From Spirochaetota bacterium (GTDB lineage: Bacteria > Spirochaetota > UBA12135 > COTS27 > JAFLEE01), in NCBI GenBank assembly GCA_017302015.1, contig JAFLEE010000051.1:1-38754 (forward strand): a stretch of 38,754 bases of DNA. Direction: 5' to 3'. The notes beneath the pieces were generated by a model that was not told the origin of the DNA, ran no database searches, and saw only the letters and a program-made list of their open reading frames with translations. A program made the position numbers and the translations under genes. Below are positions 1 through 15,331 of this stretch, one piece after another. Positions within the stretch are counted from its first letter, which is position 1, and each line of letters opens with the position of its first letter.

Positions 1-129
1 ATGGCGGATGCAGCAGCCTGCGCAAAAGCCGGACAAACTACTCCGAACGGATATTATAACGTTGAGCGTATGATCAAATCTGTACTGCTAAACAAAGGTG
101 AAGTTAAGATATGCGGTTCATGTAGCCAA
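1..129 (+). CDS. DsrE/DsrF-family protein fragment, likely chimeric contig end
   Basis: Frame 1 from the first base reads MADAAACAKAGQ, then GYYNVERMIK, then [11 protein letters not shown]. This is the typical core of DsrE/DsrF-like small sulfur-relay proteins: the Gly-Tyr-Tyr-Asn-x-Glu-Arg-Met block followed by the Cys-Gly-x-Cys motif. The ATG at position 1 is probably internal, because family members have about 30 residues before this point. The similarity stops at about codon 43, where the rplL reading frame begins, so the gene is cut at both ends. GC of bases 1-120 is 54/120 (45%), far below the rest of the window. An rplL interrupted this way would not be viable, so I read this as a misassembled end from another organism. 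A real rearrangement is less likely. The DsrE identification rests on remembered family motifs. Confidence 0.6.
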
Positions 130-241
130 GGACATCGCGGACAAAGACGGCTCCGTCGTGAAGACGGGCATCGACAAGGCCGCCGCCGAAGAGATGAAGA
201 AGAAACTCACCGAAGCCGGCGCGACGGTCGAGATCAAGTAA
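125..241 (+). CDS. rplL: 50S ribosomal protein L7/L12, C-terminal fragment
   Basis: The second reading frame gives [31 protein letters not shown] and ATVEIK before a TAA stop. This is the recognisable C-terminal end of L7/L12, which recruits translation factors to the ribosome. Only 38 codons are present; a full protein has about 120-130 residues. The same frame upstream meets a stop at 89-91 and loses similarity, so the 5' part is absent and replaced by the DsrE-like sequence. The bases gccaag (125-130) fit both reading frames and may be the short homology at the misjoin. The position just before rpoB matches the standard rplJL-rpoBC order and supports the call. Confidence 0.8.
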   Translation, partial: AKDIADKDGSVVKTGIDKAAAEEMKKKLTEAGATVEIK

Positions 242-284
242 TTGGTTCCGGTCCTCAACCCGGATCCTTCCAGCGACCGGAGCC

Positions 285-304
285 TCCCCGCCGAAAGGCG
301 GGGG
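285..304 (+). promoter_or_regulatory. Hairpin with GAAA tetraloop between rplL and rpoB
   Basis: CCCCGCC (286-292) pairs perfectly with GGCGGGG (297-303) around a GAAA loop, and a T-G wobble extends it. No T-run follows, so it is not a classical terminator. In E. coli the rplL-rpoB gap holds an attenuator and an RNase III site; a similar role here is inferred from position only. Confidence 0.35.
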
Positions 305-347
305 CGCGCCCGGTCAAAATTCATTCTACTCCCGCGTGGAGGGGTGC

Positions 348-3929
<3,582 letters not shown>

Positions 3930-3958
3930 CGACAGACCCCATCCGCGGAGAACCTACC

Positions 3959-8203
<4,245 letters not shown>

Positions 8204-8218
8204 CCGGGGCGGGGCGCC

Positions 8219-9037
8219 TTGGCGTTCCTGAGGTCCCTCCTCCACCGCCTCGGCCTCGCCGAGGCGCTCTCCGACGACGAACGCCGCAGGCGCCTCGCCG
8301 CGATCGAAGCCGGTTGGCGGGAGATCACGGGAGGCGCTTCGGCTTATGCCCGTCTGATCGACCAGTTCCATAAGCGCTACGACGCGGCTTGCCGCACCGG
8401 GCGCGAACTCGCCTTCCTCGACGAGGAACATGCGGCCCTCGACGAGCAGTTCCGCGCCCTGCACGAGAAAGACCGTCTGGCCCGGGCGGCGGCCGCCCAG
8501 GCCGCAGCGCCCGCCGGGCCGGGGGTCATCCAGGGGATCTTCAAGGAATTCGAGGACCGCCTCAAGCGACACCCACGCCTCCCCATCGGGGAGGGCGCCG
8601 AGGCGGAGATCGAGCACCTCTACGGTTGCCTCGTGCAGTTCGAGAAGCGTTGGGTGGCGCTCCTAAGGGCGGCCGCGGTCGCCATGGGGGAACGCGCCCT
8701 GCAGCGTGATTTGGGAGAATTCGAAGGGGCCTTTCGGCCGCTGACGCAAGCCTCCTCCCGCTTGCCCTCCACCTTCGAGCGCTACCGCGCTCGCGTCGCG
8801 TCCATGCGGAGCCGGGATGACATCCAGAAGGAGGGGCAATCGCCCCTGCGGGAGGCCTATCTTCTGCTGCGCCGCGTGCGGCAAGCGGCCCAGGGCCTTC
8901 GGGACGATCCGCGCGCCCCAGGGGCCAAGTTGACCCTGCCCAACGGGAACGTGGTGAGCGCCGAGGCGGCTGCGATCGCGGCCCTCGACGAGATCAAGCA
9001 GATCTTCCACGATTTCCGCCTGAAAGGGCTGGAATAG
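8219..9037 (+). CDS. Hypothetical protein downstream of rpoC
   Basis: I do not recognise this 272-aa protein. The only sensible start is TTG at 8219, 15 bp after the rpoC stop and behind a G-rich stretch (CCGGGGCGGGG); no in-frame ATG occurs in the first half. It is rich in Ala, Arg, Glu and Leu and looks almost entirely helical. There is no signal peptide or membrane segment, so a cytoplasmic protein is likely. An Ala/Pro-rich linker near residues 90-105 (AAAAQAAAPAGPG) divides an N-terminal helical part from a C-terminal part that ends LTLPNGNVVSAEA and a final helix. Codon use resembles its neighbours. Its place suggests read-through expression with rpoBC, and the terminator at 9380-9411 would end that transcript. 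No function is proposed. Confidence 0.7.
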   Translation: MAFLRSLLHRLGLAEALSDDERRRRLAAIEAGWREITGGASAYARLIDQFHKRYDAACRTGRELAFLDEEHAALDEQFRALHEKDRLARAAAAQAAAPAGPGVIQGIFKEFEDRLKRHPRLPIGEGAEAEIEHLYGCLVQFEKRWVALLRAAAVAMGERALQRDLGEFEGAFRPLTQASSRLPSTFERYRARVASMRSRDDIQKEGQSPLREAYLLLRRVRQAAQGLRDDPRAPGAKLTLPNGNVVSAEAAAIAALDEIKQIFHDFRLKGLE

Positions 9038-9379
9038 GGTCCGCGCGGGTCCTGCCCGGACTTGCGAACGTCTCGAGTCGGGGTGAGCCGACTCCTTCGG
9101 GAGCATGTTCCCTAGGAGTATGGGGATCGGATTTGGGCGCGAGGGTCAGGAACGGGCCTCGCGCGTGTCGGACCCCCCGGGGCGTTCTTGGAAATCGTGG
9201 GCAGCTGCCAAAAGGGATATGGCACGGAAATCGAGCATCCGTCCCCATTTCGATTTCGGGTGCGAGCGGGTGCGGAGGATGCGTCGGGTTCGGTCATGCC
9301 CTTCCGCCTAAAATTTCGCGTTCGGATCGGGTCATCGGGTTCTCGCGAGGGGGATTCGGGGACCTCGGAAGTTCGTCAA
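9038..9379 (+). other. Gene-free stretch with several hairpins; possible 3' UTR or ncRNA
   Basis: About 340 bases with no convincing gene before the terminator. Visible structures: GAGTCGG (9075-9081) pairs with CCGACTC (9088-9094). An overlapping CTCC-TTCG-GGAG hairpin (9092-9103) shares bases with it, so the two exclude each other. GCGCGAGG (9137-9144) pairs with CCTCGCGC (9157-9164) over a 12-nt loop. Local base composition is less GC-biased than the genes. I looked for hallmarks of RNase P RNA, tmRNA and SRP RNA and saw none. It could be a long 3' UTR of the rpoBC unit, an unnamed small RNA, or gene remnants. Confidence 0.35.
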
Positions 9380-9411
9380 CCGTCCGAAACGGACGTTTCG
9401 ACGGAGTTTTT
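9380..9411 (+). terminator. Intrinsic terminator after the rpoBC unit
   Basis: CCGT (9380-9383) and CGAAAC (9385-9390) pair with GTTTCG (9395-9400) and ACGG (9401-9404) around a GGAC loop, giving ten base pairs with one bulged C. AG and five Ts follow at once. This is a standard Rho-independent layout on the plus strand, placed between the last rpoBC-linked gene and the trxA promoter. Confidence 0.65.
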
Positions 9412-9486
9412 CCAGGGGGCTTTCCGGAAGTATGGGAAATTCCCGGGAAATCGACGGTTTCGCCCATTCGATCCCCCCGGGAAGGG

Positions 9487-9515
9487 TTGACGAAATTCTT
9501 CTTCTCATCTATATT
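9487..9515 (+). promoter_or_regulatory. Sigma-70-type promoter for trxA
   Basis: TTGACG (9487-9492), a 17-nt spacer, and TATATT (9510-9515) give a near-consensus housekeeping promoter. Transcription would begin near 9522 and leave a leader of about 90 nt before trxA. A ten-base palindrome TTCCCGGGAA sits upstream at 9440-9449 and recurs inside the longer palindrome at 35013-35026. Confidence 0.75.
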
Positions 9516-9613
9516 CCTTCCACAGAAATAAACCACCGATGGGGCGGAAGGATGCGCCCTACAATACGCCGGCGCCAGGATGGAGCGAGAGCGCGTATTG
9601 CCGAGGAGCTTCC

Positions 9614-9937
9614 ATGGCCAGCGAAAAGGTCTTTACGTTCAACGATTCCAATTTCGGGACTTCCGTCTCCAAGGGCCTTTCCGTGGTGGATTTTTGGGCG
9701 GAATGGTGCGGGCCCTGCCGCATGCAAGGGCCGATCATCGATACCCTGGCCGGGAAGATCGGCGACAAGGTGAAGATCGGGAAGCTCAATGTCGATGAGA
9801 ACCCGGAAACCGCCCAAAAGTTCAACGTCATGAGCATCCCGACGATCCTCATCTTCAAGGACGGGCAGGCCGTGAAGCAATTCGTCGGCGTGCAGTCCGA
9901 AAAGGCCTTAAACGATGCCCTCGTGCAGCTGGCCTGA
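9614..9937 (+). CDS. trxA: Thioredoxin
   Basis: Cytoplasmic thioredoxin, 107 aa, the usual length. The redox centre WCGPC (C32, C35) and the cis-proline in SIPT (P76) are present, as is the DFWAEWCGPC strand-helix start. ATG 9614 is chosen because GAGGAG lies at 9603-9608 and the protein then starts in register with the family; in-frame sequence upstream to 9539 does not resemble thioredoxin. It reduces disulfides in proteins such as ribonucleotide reductase, using electrons from thioredoxin reductase (family knowledge). A strong promoter at 9487-9515 drives it. The next gene, an exported thioredoxin-fold protein, starts one base after its stop, so the two are probably co-transcribed. Confidence 0.96.
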   Translation: MASEKVFTFNDSNFGTSVSKGLSVVDFWAEWCGPCRMQGPIIDTLAGKIGDKVKIGKLNVDENPETAQKFNVMSIPTILIFKDGQAVKQFVGVQSEKALNDALVQLA

Positions 9938-9938
9938 G

Positions 9939-10427
9939 ATGGCCCCGCGCCTCGGCCTCGTCCTCGGGGTCTTGCTGCTCGGCGCCTGCGCGGCCTCCGC
10001 CGCCAAGGGCGAAAACGGTTGGTACTCGTTCAACGAGGGCTACGCCGCCGCGGTGAAGCAGGGTAAGCCGATGGTCATCGATGTCTACACCGACTGGTGC
10101 CACTGGTGCAAGGTGATGGACAAAGACACCTTCGCGGCGCCCGCGGTGAAGAAAGTGCTCGATGAAAAGTTCATCCCGATCAAGATCAACGCGGAATCCA
10201 AGAGCGAGCGCATCAAGTTCGAGGGGAAAGACCTCTCGGCGGCGGAATTCGCAGCGGGAGCCGGGGTCGACGGCTATCCGACCCTGCTCTTCATGGACAA
10301 GGCCGGCAAGTACGTCACCAAGGTACCCGGGTTCATCAAGGCGCCCGATTTCCTGGAGATGCTCGAGTTTATCCGCCTCGAGGCCTACAAGAAGCAGTCG
10401 TTCGACGACTTCTTGAAGTCGCGGTGA
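9939..10427 (+). CDS. Exported thioredoxin-fold protein with CHWC motif
   Basis: A 162-aa protein whose ATG lies one base after the trxA stop. The N-terminus has a hydrophobic export signal containing LLGAC (C17), which fits a lipobox; simple cleavage after ASAA is the alternative. The mature part is thioredoxin-like: TDWCHWCKVM gives C54 and C57, and YPT (P114) is the cis-proline. The CHWC type of centre, with the following Asp-x-x-x-Phe and Val-x-x-x-Leu pattern, resembles Thioredoxin_7/DUF255-like and DsbD C-terminal domains rather than TrxA itself. It likely works in the periplasm, membrane-anchored, on protein disulfides; substrate unknown. Its stop is three bases from the stop of the opposing gene, leaving no room for a terminator. 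Confidence 0.85.
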   Translation: MAPRLGLVLGVLLLGACAASAAKGENGWYSFNEGYAAAVKQGKPMVIDVYTDWCHWCKVMDKDTFAAPAVKKVLDEKFIPIKINAESKSERIKFEGKDLSAAEFAAGAGVDGYPTLLFMDKAGKYVTKVPGFIKAPDFLEMLEFIRLEAYKKQSFDDFLKSR

Positions 10428-10430
10428 TCG

Positions 10431-10838
10431 CTAGCGCAGGCGGATCTTCGAGGGCCCTTGGGCGGGGTTCGCGCCCGTGACCGACGGCATGGGGCCGGTG
10501 GGGACCACGATGCGAGAGGCCTGCTCGCGGCGGTACTCGCGTACCTCTTCGAGCATTTTTTCGTAGCCTTTTTCCATCTCGGCGGGGAACTTCTTGAAGG
10601 CTTCTTCCAGGTTCTTCGCCTCGATGACGAAGCTCAGGGGCAAGGCACCGCCTTCGGTCATGAGGCTCGCCTGGCCGGTGAACAGGGGGGGGCGCGCGGG
10701 GTCGTCCGTGCCGTCGCTCTTGACCGGGGTATGCCGGCGGATGGTGGCGACGGCGAGATCGGTGAAGGTTTCTTCGCGGTAGAGATTGGTCATGTCGACG
10801 GTGACCTGATCGAGGCCGCGGATCTTGGATTCAGCCAT
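10431..10838 (-). CDS. Conserved hypothetical cytoplasmic protein
   Basis: A 135-aa protein starting MAESKIRGLDQVTVD. The ATG at 10838 has GGAGG at 10845-10849; the frame stays open further upstream, but that part has unusual composition and is probably not translated. The N-terminal half looks like beta strands (VTVDMTNLYREETFTDL, then ATIRRHTPV), with a strand reading LPLSFVIEAKNLEEAF in the middle. A helical, charged stretch follows (KKFPAEMEKGYEKMLEEVRE) and a Pro-rich tail. No signal peptide or membrane segment is present. I have the impression of similar short cytoplasmic proteins of unknown function in other bacteria, but cannot name a family. It is transcribed towards the thioredoxin pair and away from the acyltransferase gene. 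Confidence 0.8.
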   Translation of the reverse strand: MAESKIRGLDQVTVDMTNLYREETFTDLAVATIRRHTPVKSDGTDDPARPPLFTGQASLMTEGGALPLSFVIEAKNLEEAFKKFPAEMEKGYEKMLEEVREYRREQASRIVVPTGPMPSVTGANPAQGPSKIRLR

Positions 10839-11026
10839 GGAATTCCTCCGGGGAAGCGGCGAATTGTCCCATCCCGACGGTATGGAATGCCACCGGATCG
10901 CGGGGAAGGTTTCGGGAAGGGCCGGTCGGTTCGGCGAAAAATTTGGTTGAAAAAGTCGGAAGGGGAAGTTACGCTTAGGGTTCAATGGCGAGGGGGCATG
11001 GCGCGATGCCGGCCCGGAGCTGCCCC

Positions 11027-11773
11027 ATGGAAAGCAATTTCTCGTTCACACCGTTCGCCGTGGCCCGCCGCCTGCTCAGCCTATTCTGGGCGGTGGTCAG
11101 CACCTCCATCTACGGGATCGCGGTCATCGTTTCCCGGTTCTTCTCCATCCAGATGCCGAGGCGGATCAGCCGAATTTGGGCCCGGCAGCTCCTCGCCGTC
11201 GGCGGGGTGCATAGCCGGGTCCGCGGCCTCGAGAAGATCGACGCCAGCGGGAAGTACATCTTCGTCTCCAACCACCAGAGCCTCCTCGATATCCCGTGCA
11301 TGCTGGCCAATATGCCCCTCCCGCTCACCTTCATCGCCAAAAAGGAACTCTTTTCGGTGCCGATCTTCGGGCGGGGGATCAAGAGCCTCGGCCACGTCTG
11401 CATCGACCGCTCCAGCCCGCGCAAGGCGCGGGAATCCTTCACCCTGGCGGTCGAGCGCCTCCAAAAAGAAGATATTTCCCTCGTCATCTTCCCCGAAGGC
11501 ACCCGCAGCGTCACCGGCGAACTGGGCGATTTCCACCGGGGCAGTTTCACCCTCGCCGTGGAATCGGGCCTGCCCGTGGTGCCGATCGCGGTGGTCGACA
11601 CGCGCAAGGCCCTCCCGAAGAACTCCATGATGATCCGCTCCGGGGAAGTCGCGCTCGTCATCGGCGACCCCATCGAAAACCCGAAGGCCCTGGATAAAAA
11701 CGCCCTGGTGGAGAAGACTCGGGTCGCCTTGGCAGGCTTGGTGGGCGAAAGCGGCCGCCCCCAGATGGCCTAG
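11027..11773 (+). CDS. plsC: 1-acyl-sn-glycerol-3-phosphate acyltransferase
   Basis: PlsC-type acyltransferase, 248 aa from ATG 11027. It transfers an acyl chain to lysophosphatidic acid to make phosphatidic acid at the inner membrane. Motif I NHQSLLD (N82, H83, D88) holds the catalytic His-Asp pair; motif III FPEGTRS begins at 155; the later VPIAV strand is the usual fourth block. A hydrophobic segment at about residues 15-40 should anchor it. ATG 11027 is preferred because GGAG stands seven bases upstream; in-frame ATGs at 11006 and 10985 are alternatives that would add 7 or 14 residues. Substrate is inferred from family; lysophospholipid or other acyltransferases share the motifs. rdgB converges on it with nine bases between stops. 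Confidence 0.88.
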   Translation: MESNFSFTPFAVARRLLSLFWAVVSTSIYGIAVIVSRFFSIQMPRRISRIWARQLLAVGGVHSRVRGLEKIDASGKYIFVSNHQSLLDIPCMLANMPLPLTFIAKKELFSVPIFGRGIKSLGHVCIDRSSPRKARESFTLAVERLQKEDISLVIFPEGTRSVTGELGDFHRGSFTLAVESGLPVVPIAVVDTRKALPKNSMMIRSGEVALVIGDPIENPKALDKNALVEKTRVALAGLVGESGRPQMA

Positions 11774-11782
11774 GGTCGCGGT

Positions 11783-12370
11783 TCAGCGGCCCATGAGCCG
11801 GAGCATCGCCGCCAGGGCGCGCGTGCGGTGGCTGAGGGCGTTCTTTTCGTCCAACGTCAACTCCGCGAACGTTTTCGAGTGGCCCGATGGGACGAAGAGC
11901 GGATCGTAGCCGAATCCCATGGCGCCCCGAGGGGCATCGATGATCTGGCCCTCCACGCGGCCTTCGGCCATCAGGTAATCCCCCGGGGCCCGGCGGAGGA
12001 CCAGGACGGTCACGAAATAGGCGCGGCGGTCGGCTTGGCCCCGCATCCGGGCGATCATTTTATCGATGAGCATCGATTGGGTGGCGCCGGGACCCGCCCA
12101 ACGGGCGCTTTGGACCCCCGGCTCGCCCCCGAGCGCCGCCACGACCAGCCCCGAATCATCGGCGATCGCCTCGAGGCCCGTGAAGCGGGCGGCGGCGTCG
12201 GCCTTGAGGCGGGCATTGGCTTCGAAGGTCTCCCCGTTCTCTTCGGGATCGATATAGCCGGGGAATTCGCCGATGGGACGAAAGACGTGGCCGGTGGGCG
12301 CGAGGAAGCGTGAGATCTCGGCGATCTTATGGGTATTGGTGGTGGCGAGGACGATCTCAAGACGGCTCAT
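11783..12370 (-). CDS. rdgB: XTP/dITP pyrophosphatase (RdgB/HAM1 family)
   Basis: House-cleaning nucleotide pyrophosphatase of 195 aa that hydrolyses ITP, dITP and XTP to monophosphates, keeping deaminated purines out of nucleic acids. Family marks are all present: TTNTHKIAE near the N-terminus, the ENGETFEANARLKA helix, ADDSGLVV, GFGYDPLF, and SHRTRAL at the end. Length is typical. Upstream on the minus strand a TAGAAT box (12378-12383) lies only seven bases before the ATG and no Shine-Dalgarno sequence is visible, so the message is probably leaderless. It is divergent from the TPR gene at 12394 with only 23 bp between start codons. Confidence 0.95.
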   Translation of the reverse strand: MSRLEIVLATTNTHKIAEISRFLAPTGHVFRPIGEFPGYIDPEENGETFEANARLKADAAARFTGLEAIADDSGLVVAALGGEPGVQSARWAGPGATQSMLIDKMIARMRGQADRRAYFVTVLVLRRAPGDYLMAEGRVEGQIIDAPRGAMGFGYDPLFVPSGHSKTFAELTLDEKNALSHRTRALAAMLRLMGR

Positions 12371-12377
12371 GAAACAG

Positions 12378-12387
12378 ATTCTATAAT
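12378..12387. promoter_or_regulatory. Overlapping divergent -10 boxes of rdgB and the TPR gene
   Basis: The plus strand has TATAAT at 12382-12387, six bases before the GTG at 12394. The minus strand has TAGAAT at 12378-12383, seven bases before the rdgB ATG at 12370. The two hexamers share two base pairs. Neither gene shows a Shine-Dalgarno sequence in the 23-bp gap. The -35 regions are weak (AAGACG at 12359-12364 for plus; TTTTGG at 12401-12406 for minus). RNA polymerase can hardly occupy both at once. Confidence 0.6.
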
Positions 12388-12393
12388 CGATCC

Positions 12394-15321
12394 GTGGGAT
12401 CCAAAACCTTTCGGGCGGCCTTCGTCGCGGCGCTTCTCCTCGGCGGGCTCATCCATGGCCAGGGGGCCGATACGGGCCTATGCGCGGTCGCGGTGCGCGC
12501 CTTCAACGACGGCTCCTGGCAATTCGCGCTCACCCGCTTCCGCAAGCTCGCGGAGGATTATCCCCAATCCCCCCTGCGCCCCTCGGCCCTCTATTATGGC
12601 GGCCTCTGTTCCCTCTACCTCGAAGACACGGCCCGCGCCCGGGCCGTCTTCGATGAACTCGCCCGAACCTACCCCAACGACCCCTTCACGGCCAAATCAC
12701 GCATCCATCTCTGCCGGATCCTTCTGGATGGCGGGAAGCCGGCGGCGGCGGTGGAAGAGGGTCGTTCGGCGCTCCAGCGCTTCAAACTCGGGGACCGCGA
12801 GGGGGAGCTGCGCCTCGTCATCGCCCAGGGCTATTTCCGCCTCGGCGCGGAAGAGGCGGCGCTGAAGGAACTCTCGGCGATCGCTGGACCGGCCCGCGAT
12901 GCGGCGCGCTTCGAGCTCGCCTCCTGGCATTTCCGAAAGGGTCGCTTCGCCGAATCCGAGGCGATCCTCGCCGAACTCGGCGCCCGTCTTCCGGCGGCCG
13001 GCACCAACCGCGAGGCCTCGCCCGAGCCCGAACTGCGGCAGAAGGCCCTGTTTTGGCTCGCCAAATCGGTCTTCCACCAGCGGCGCTTCGATGAGGCGGC
13101 CCAGAGGTTCGACGCCGTACTCGGCGAAGGGCTCGATGCGCTCTCGCCCATGGCCCAGGAGGCCCGCTTCCTCAAAGCTTACCTGCCCTACGAAAAAGGG
13201 GCGTACTCCAACGCAGTGCAATCGCTTTCCGCGTTCGTGGATGGGGAAGAAGGCTCCCCCTTCGCTCCCGACGCCCGATATTTCCTCGCCCGGGCCCGGG
13301 AAGAGACCGGCCAGGAGGTGCTCGCCCTGGCCGCCTACCAGGATTTTGCGGCGGGCGGACCGACCAACCGGTATTATGCCGATGCCCTCCAGCGCGCGGT
13401 GCGCCTCTACGCCCGCCGCGGGGACGAAACTCGTTTCAGCGCGGCGCTCTCCAACCTCGAAGCGGCGGGAAAAACGAGCAAGGATGAAGTGGCGCTGCGT
13501 GAATTAGCGACGTTCTTCCTCGACCGCGACCCGGCCCGCGCCGAGCATTGGTACCGGCGGCTTTTGGCCAACGGGGCCAAGAGCATCGAATCGCTCAAGG
13601 GCCTCAGTTACGCCCTCTTGAAGCAGGGACGAAGCGACGAGGCGAACCAGACCCTGCGCCAGGCCGCCGAGGCCTCCAAGGAACCCGCCGAGAAGGCGGA
13701 ACTCCTCATGCTGGTGGCCGAGAACCATTATGAAGAGCGCAAATGGGAAGAGGCGGCGCAGGCGTTCCGCAAGGTCGCGGACGCGTTCCCCGACCTCCCC
13801 CGGGCCGAGGATGCGCGCGACGGCCTGGCATGGAGCCTCTTCCAGAAAAAAGAGTACGATAAGGCCTGGTCGGCCTGGAGCGACGCCCGCCGCGCCCGAG
13901 ACCCGAAGCTGCGCCGGAGCGCCTGGTTCGGCATGGCCGAGAGCAGCCGCTTCGGGGGCAACGCGGAACGGGCCCTGGAAGAGTACGACGCCTTCGCCAA
14001 GAATTTCCCGGAGGACCGCCGCGCCGTCACGGCGCGCCAGCGCGCCGCCAAGATCCTCTACGACCGCCGCGAGTACGCTCGCGCCTTCACCCAATTCAGC
14101 CTGCTGCGGGAGCAGGCCGGCGCCCCCGCCGATCGGATCCATGCCGTCTATTGGATGGCGTGGTGCCGCCTCCAGGACAAGAACGAAGAGGAGGCGATCT
14201 CCTTCTTCCGCTCCCTTCCGTCCCTCGACCCCCGCTGGGAAGACGCCCGCACCGCCGATGGCGCCCTCGTGGCCGCCAAACTCCTCCTTTCCAAGAAGCA
14301 GGATGCGGAGGCCCGCGGGGTCTGGGAACGCCTGGTGGCCGTGCTGCCGACGGCGAGCAACACCAATATGGGCGCGCTCAAGGAGGCCTGGTACCAGTTG
14401 ATGGTCTTGGCAAACCTCCAAGACCGGGAGACCGACGCCGACTTCTGCTTCGGGAAACTCGCCGACCTGGGCAGCGGGCCTTCCGATGGCGCGCTCCTCT
14501 ACACCGCGGCCGGCGCCGTGGCCGATCGGGCCTACGAGAAGCAGCGCTGGGAGCGGGCCGCCGCGTGGTACGGAAAGTCCCTGGCCCATGCCACGGCTTC
14601 CCGGGACAAGCGCCTGGCGACCTTCTGGCTCGGGGTTTCGCAAAAACAGGGCGGGAAATTGGAGGAGGCTCGGGATACCCTCACCGGCCTCGTTGCCGCC
14701 GGAGCCGACGGGGGCAAGAACGAGTTCTATTGGCAGGGGCTCATCGAATTGGCCGAGACCGAAGCGCGCCTCGGGAATCTCCCCCGGGCGGAGCAGGCGT
14801 GGCGGCTCATCTCGAGTTCGGCGCCGGATGAGGGGTTGCGCCAACGCGCCCGGGAATCCCTCTCGGTGCGGTCTGTGAACTCGGAGCGCGGACAAGTCAG
14901 CGCCGAAACCAACGCCGCCAAGCTCGTCGAGATGGCCCAGCGCCTCTCCGATGCCGAGGCGAAAGCCATGGCGCTCCTCAAACTGGGCCAGGAGGCGGCC
15001 AAGCGCCCAAGCCAGGCGCAGAAAGCCTCCGAGTATTTGAAGGAGGCGGCCAACCTCTCCACCGGTGAGACGGGGGCGAAGGCCCAAAGGAGCCTGGTGA
15101 AACTGCTCTTCCAAGCCCAGCAATTCGAGGTCGCTTGGCAGGAAGGCATGGCCTACCTCTACCAGTACGACCGCTACCGCGAGGGGATGGACGAGCTTCT
15201 CTGGATGACGAGCGAGGCGGCCGGGAAAGCGGGCCAGAAAAAAGACGCCAAGCGCCTGGCCGATCGGCTTCGGAAGGACCATCCTTCTTCGCCCTTCATC
15301 GCCCGCCTCACCGGCTCTTGA
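12394..15321 (+). CDS. Large exported tetratricopeptide-repeat protein
   Basis: A 975-aa protein starting at GTG 12394, followed by a signal peptide (AAFVAALLLGGLIHG). The rest is an array of helical pairs of the TPR type from about residue 30 to the end. Repeated cues are Tyr/Phe-Pro caps such as LAEDYPQSP, LARTYPNDPF, VADAFPDLP and FAKNFPEDRRA, each followed by an Ala-rich helix. Such proteins (compare YbgF/CpoB and BamD-like families) act as periplasmic scaffolds, but no specific family fits this length. Codon use is like its neighbours. The outer-membrane barrel gene starts ten bases downstream and dihydroorotase follows that, so the three are likely one transcript. The -10 box immediately upstream suggests a leaderless message. 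Periplasmic location is inferred from the signal peptide. Confidence 0.88.
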   Translation: MGSKTFRAAFVAALLLGGLIHGQGADTGLCAVAVRAFNDGSWQFALTRFRKLAEDYPQSPLRPSALYYGGLCSLYLEDTARARAVFDELARTYPNDPFTAKSRIHLCRILLDGGKPAAAVEEGRSALQRFKLGDREGELRLVIAQGYFRLGAEEAALKELSAIAGPARDAARFELASWHFRKGRFAESEAILAELGARLPAAGTNREASPEPELRQKALFWLAKSVFHQRRFDEAAQRFDAVLGEGLDALSPMAQEARFLKAYLPYEKGAYSNAVQSLSAFVDGEEGSPFAPDARYFLARAREETGQEVLALAAYQDFAAGGPTNRYYADALQRAVRLYARRGDETRFSAALSNLEAAGKTSKDEVALRELATFFLDRDPARAEHWYRRLLANGAKSIESLKGLSYALLKQGRSDEANQTLRQAAEASKEPAEKAELLMLVAENHYEERKWEEAAQAFRKVADAFPDLPRAEDARDGLAWSLFQKKEYDKAWSAWSDARRARDPKLRRSAWFGMAESSRFGGNAERALEEYDAFAKNFPEDRRAVTARQRAAKILYDRREYARAFTQFSLLREQAGAPADRIHAVYWMAWCRLQDKNEEEAISFFRSLPSLDPRWEDARTADGALVAAKLLLSKKQDAEARGVWERLVAVLPTASNTNMGALKEAWYQLMVLANLQDRETDADFCFGKLADLGSGPSDGALLYTAAGAVADRAYEKQRWERAAAWYGKSLAHATASRDKRLATFWLGVSQKQGGKLEEARDTLTGLVAAGADGGKNEFYWQGLIELAETEARLGNLPRAEQAWRLISSSAPDEGLRQRARESLSVRSVNSERGQVSAETNAAKLVEMAQRLSDAEAKAMALLKLGQEAAKRPSQAQKASEYLKEAANLSTGETGAKAQRSLVKLLFQAQQFEVAWQEGMAYLYQYDRYREGMDELLWMTSEAAGKAGQKKDAKRLADRLRKDHPSSPFIARLTGS

Positions 15322-15331
15322 GGAGAACGCG

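Noticed and set aside
9038-9486. RNase P RNA, tmRNA or SRP RNA in the gene-free stretch
   Set aside because: Conserved core segments of these RNAs were looked for on both strands and not seen.
9105-9536. Overlapping open frames in the gap before trxA
   Set aside because: All run through the terminator at 9380-9411, have no RBS, and their products lack any ordered pattern or known motif.
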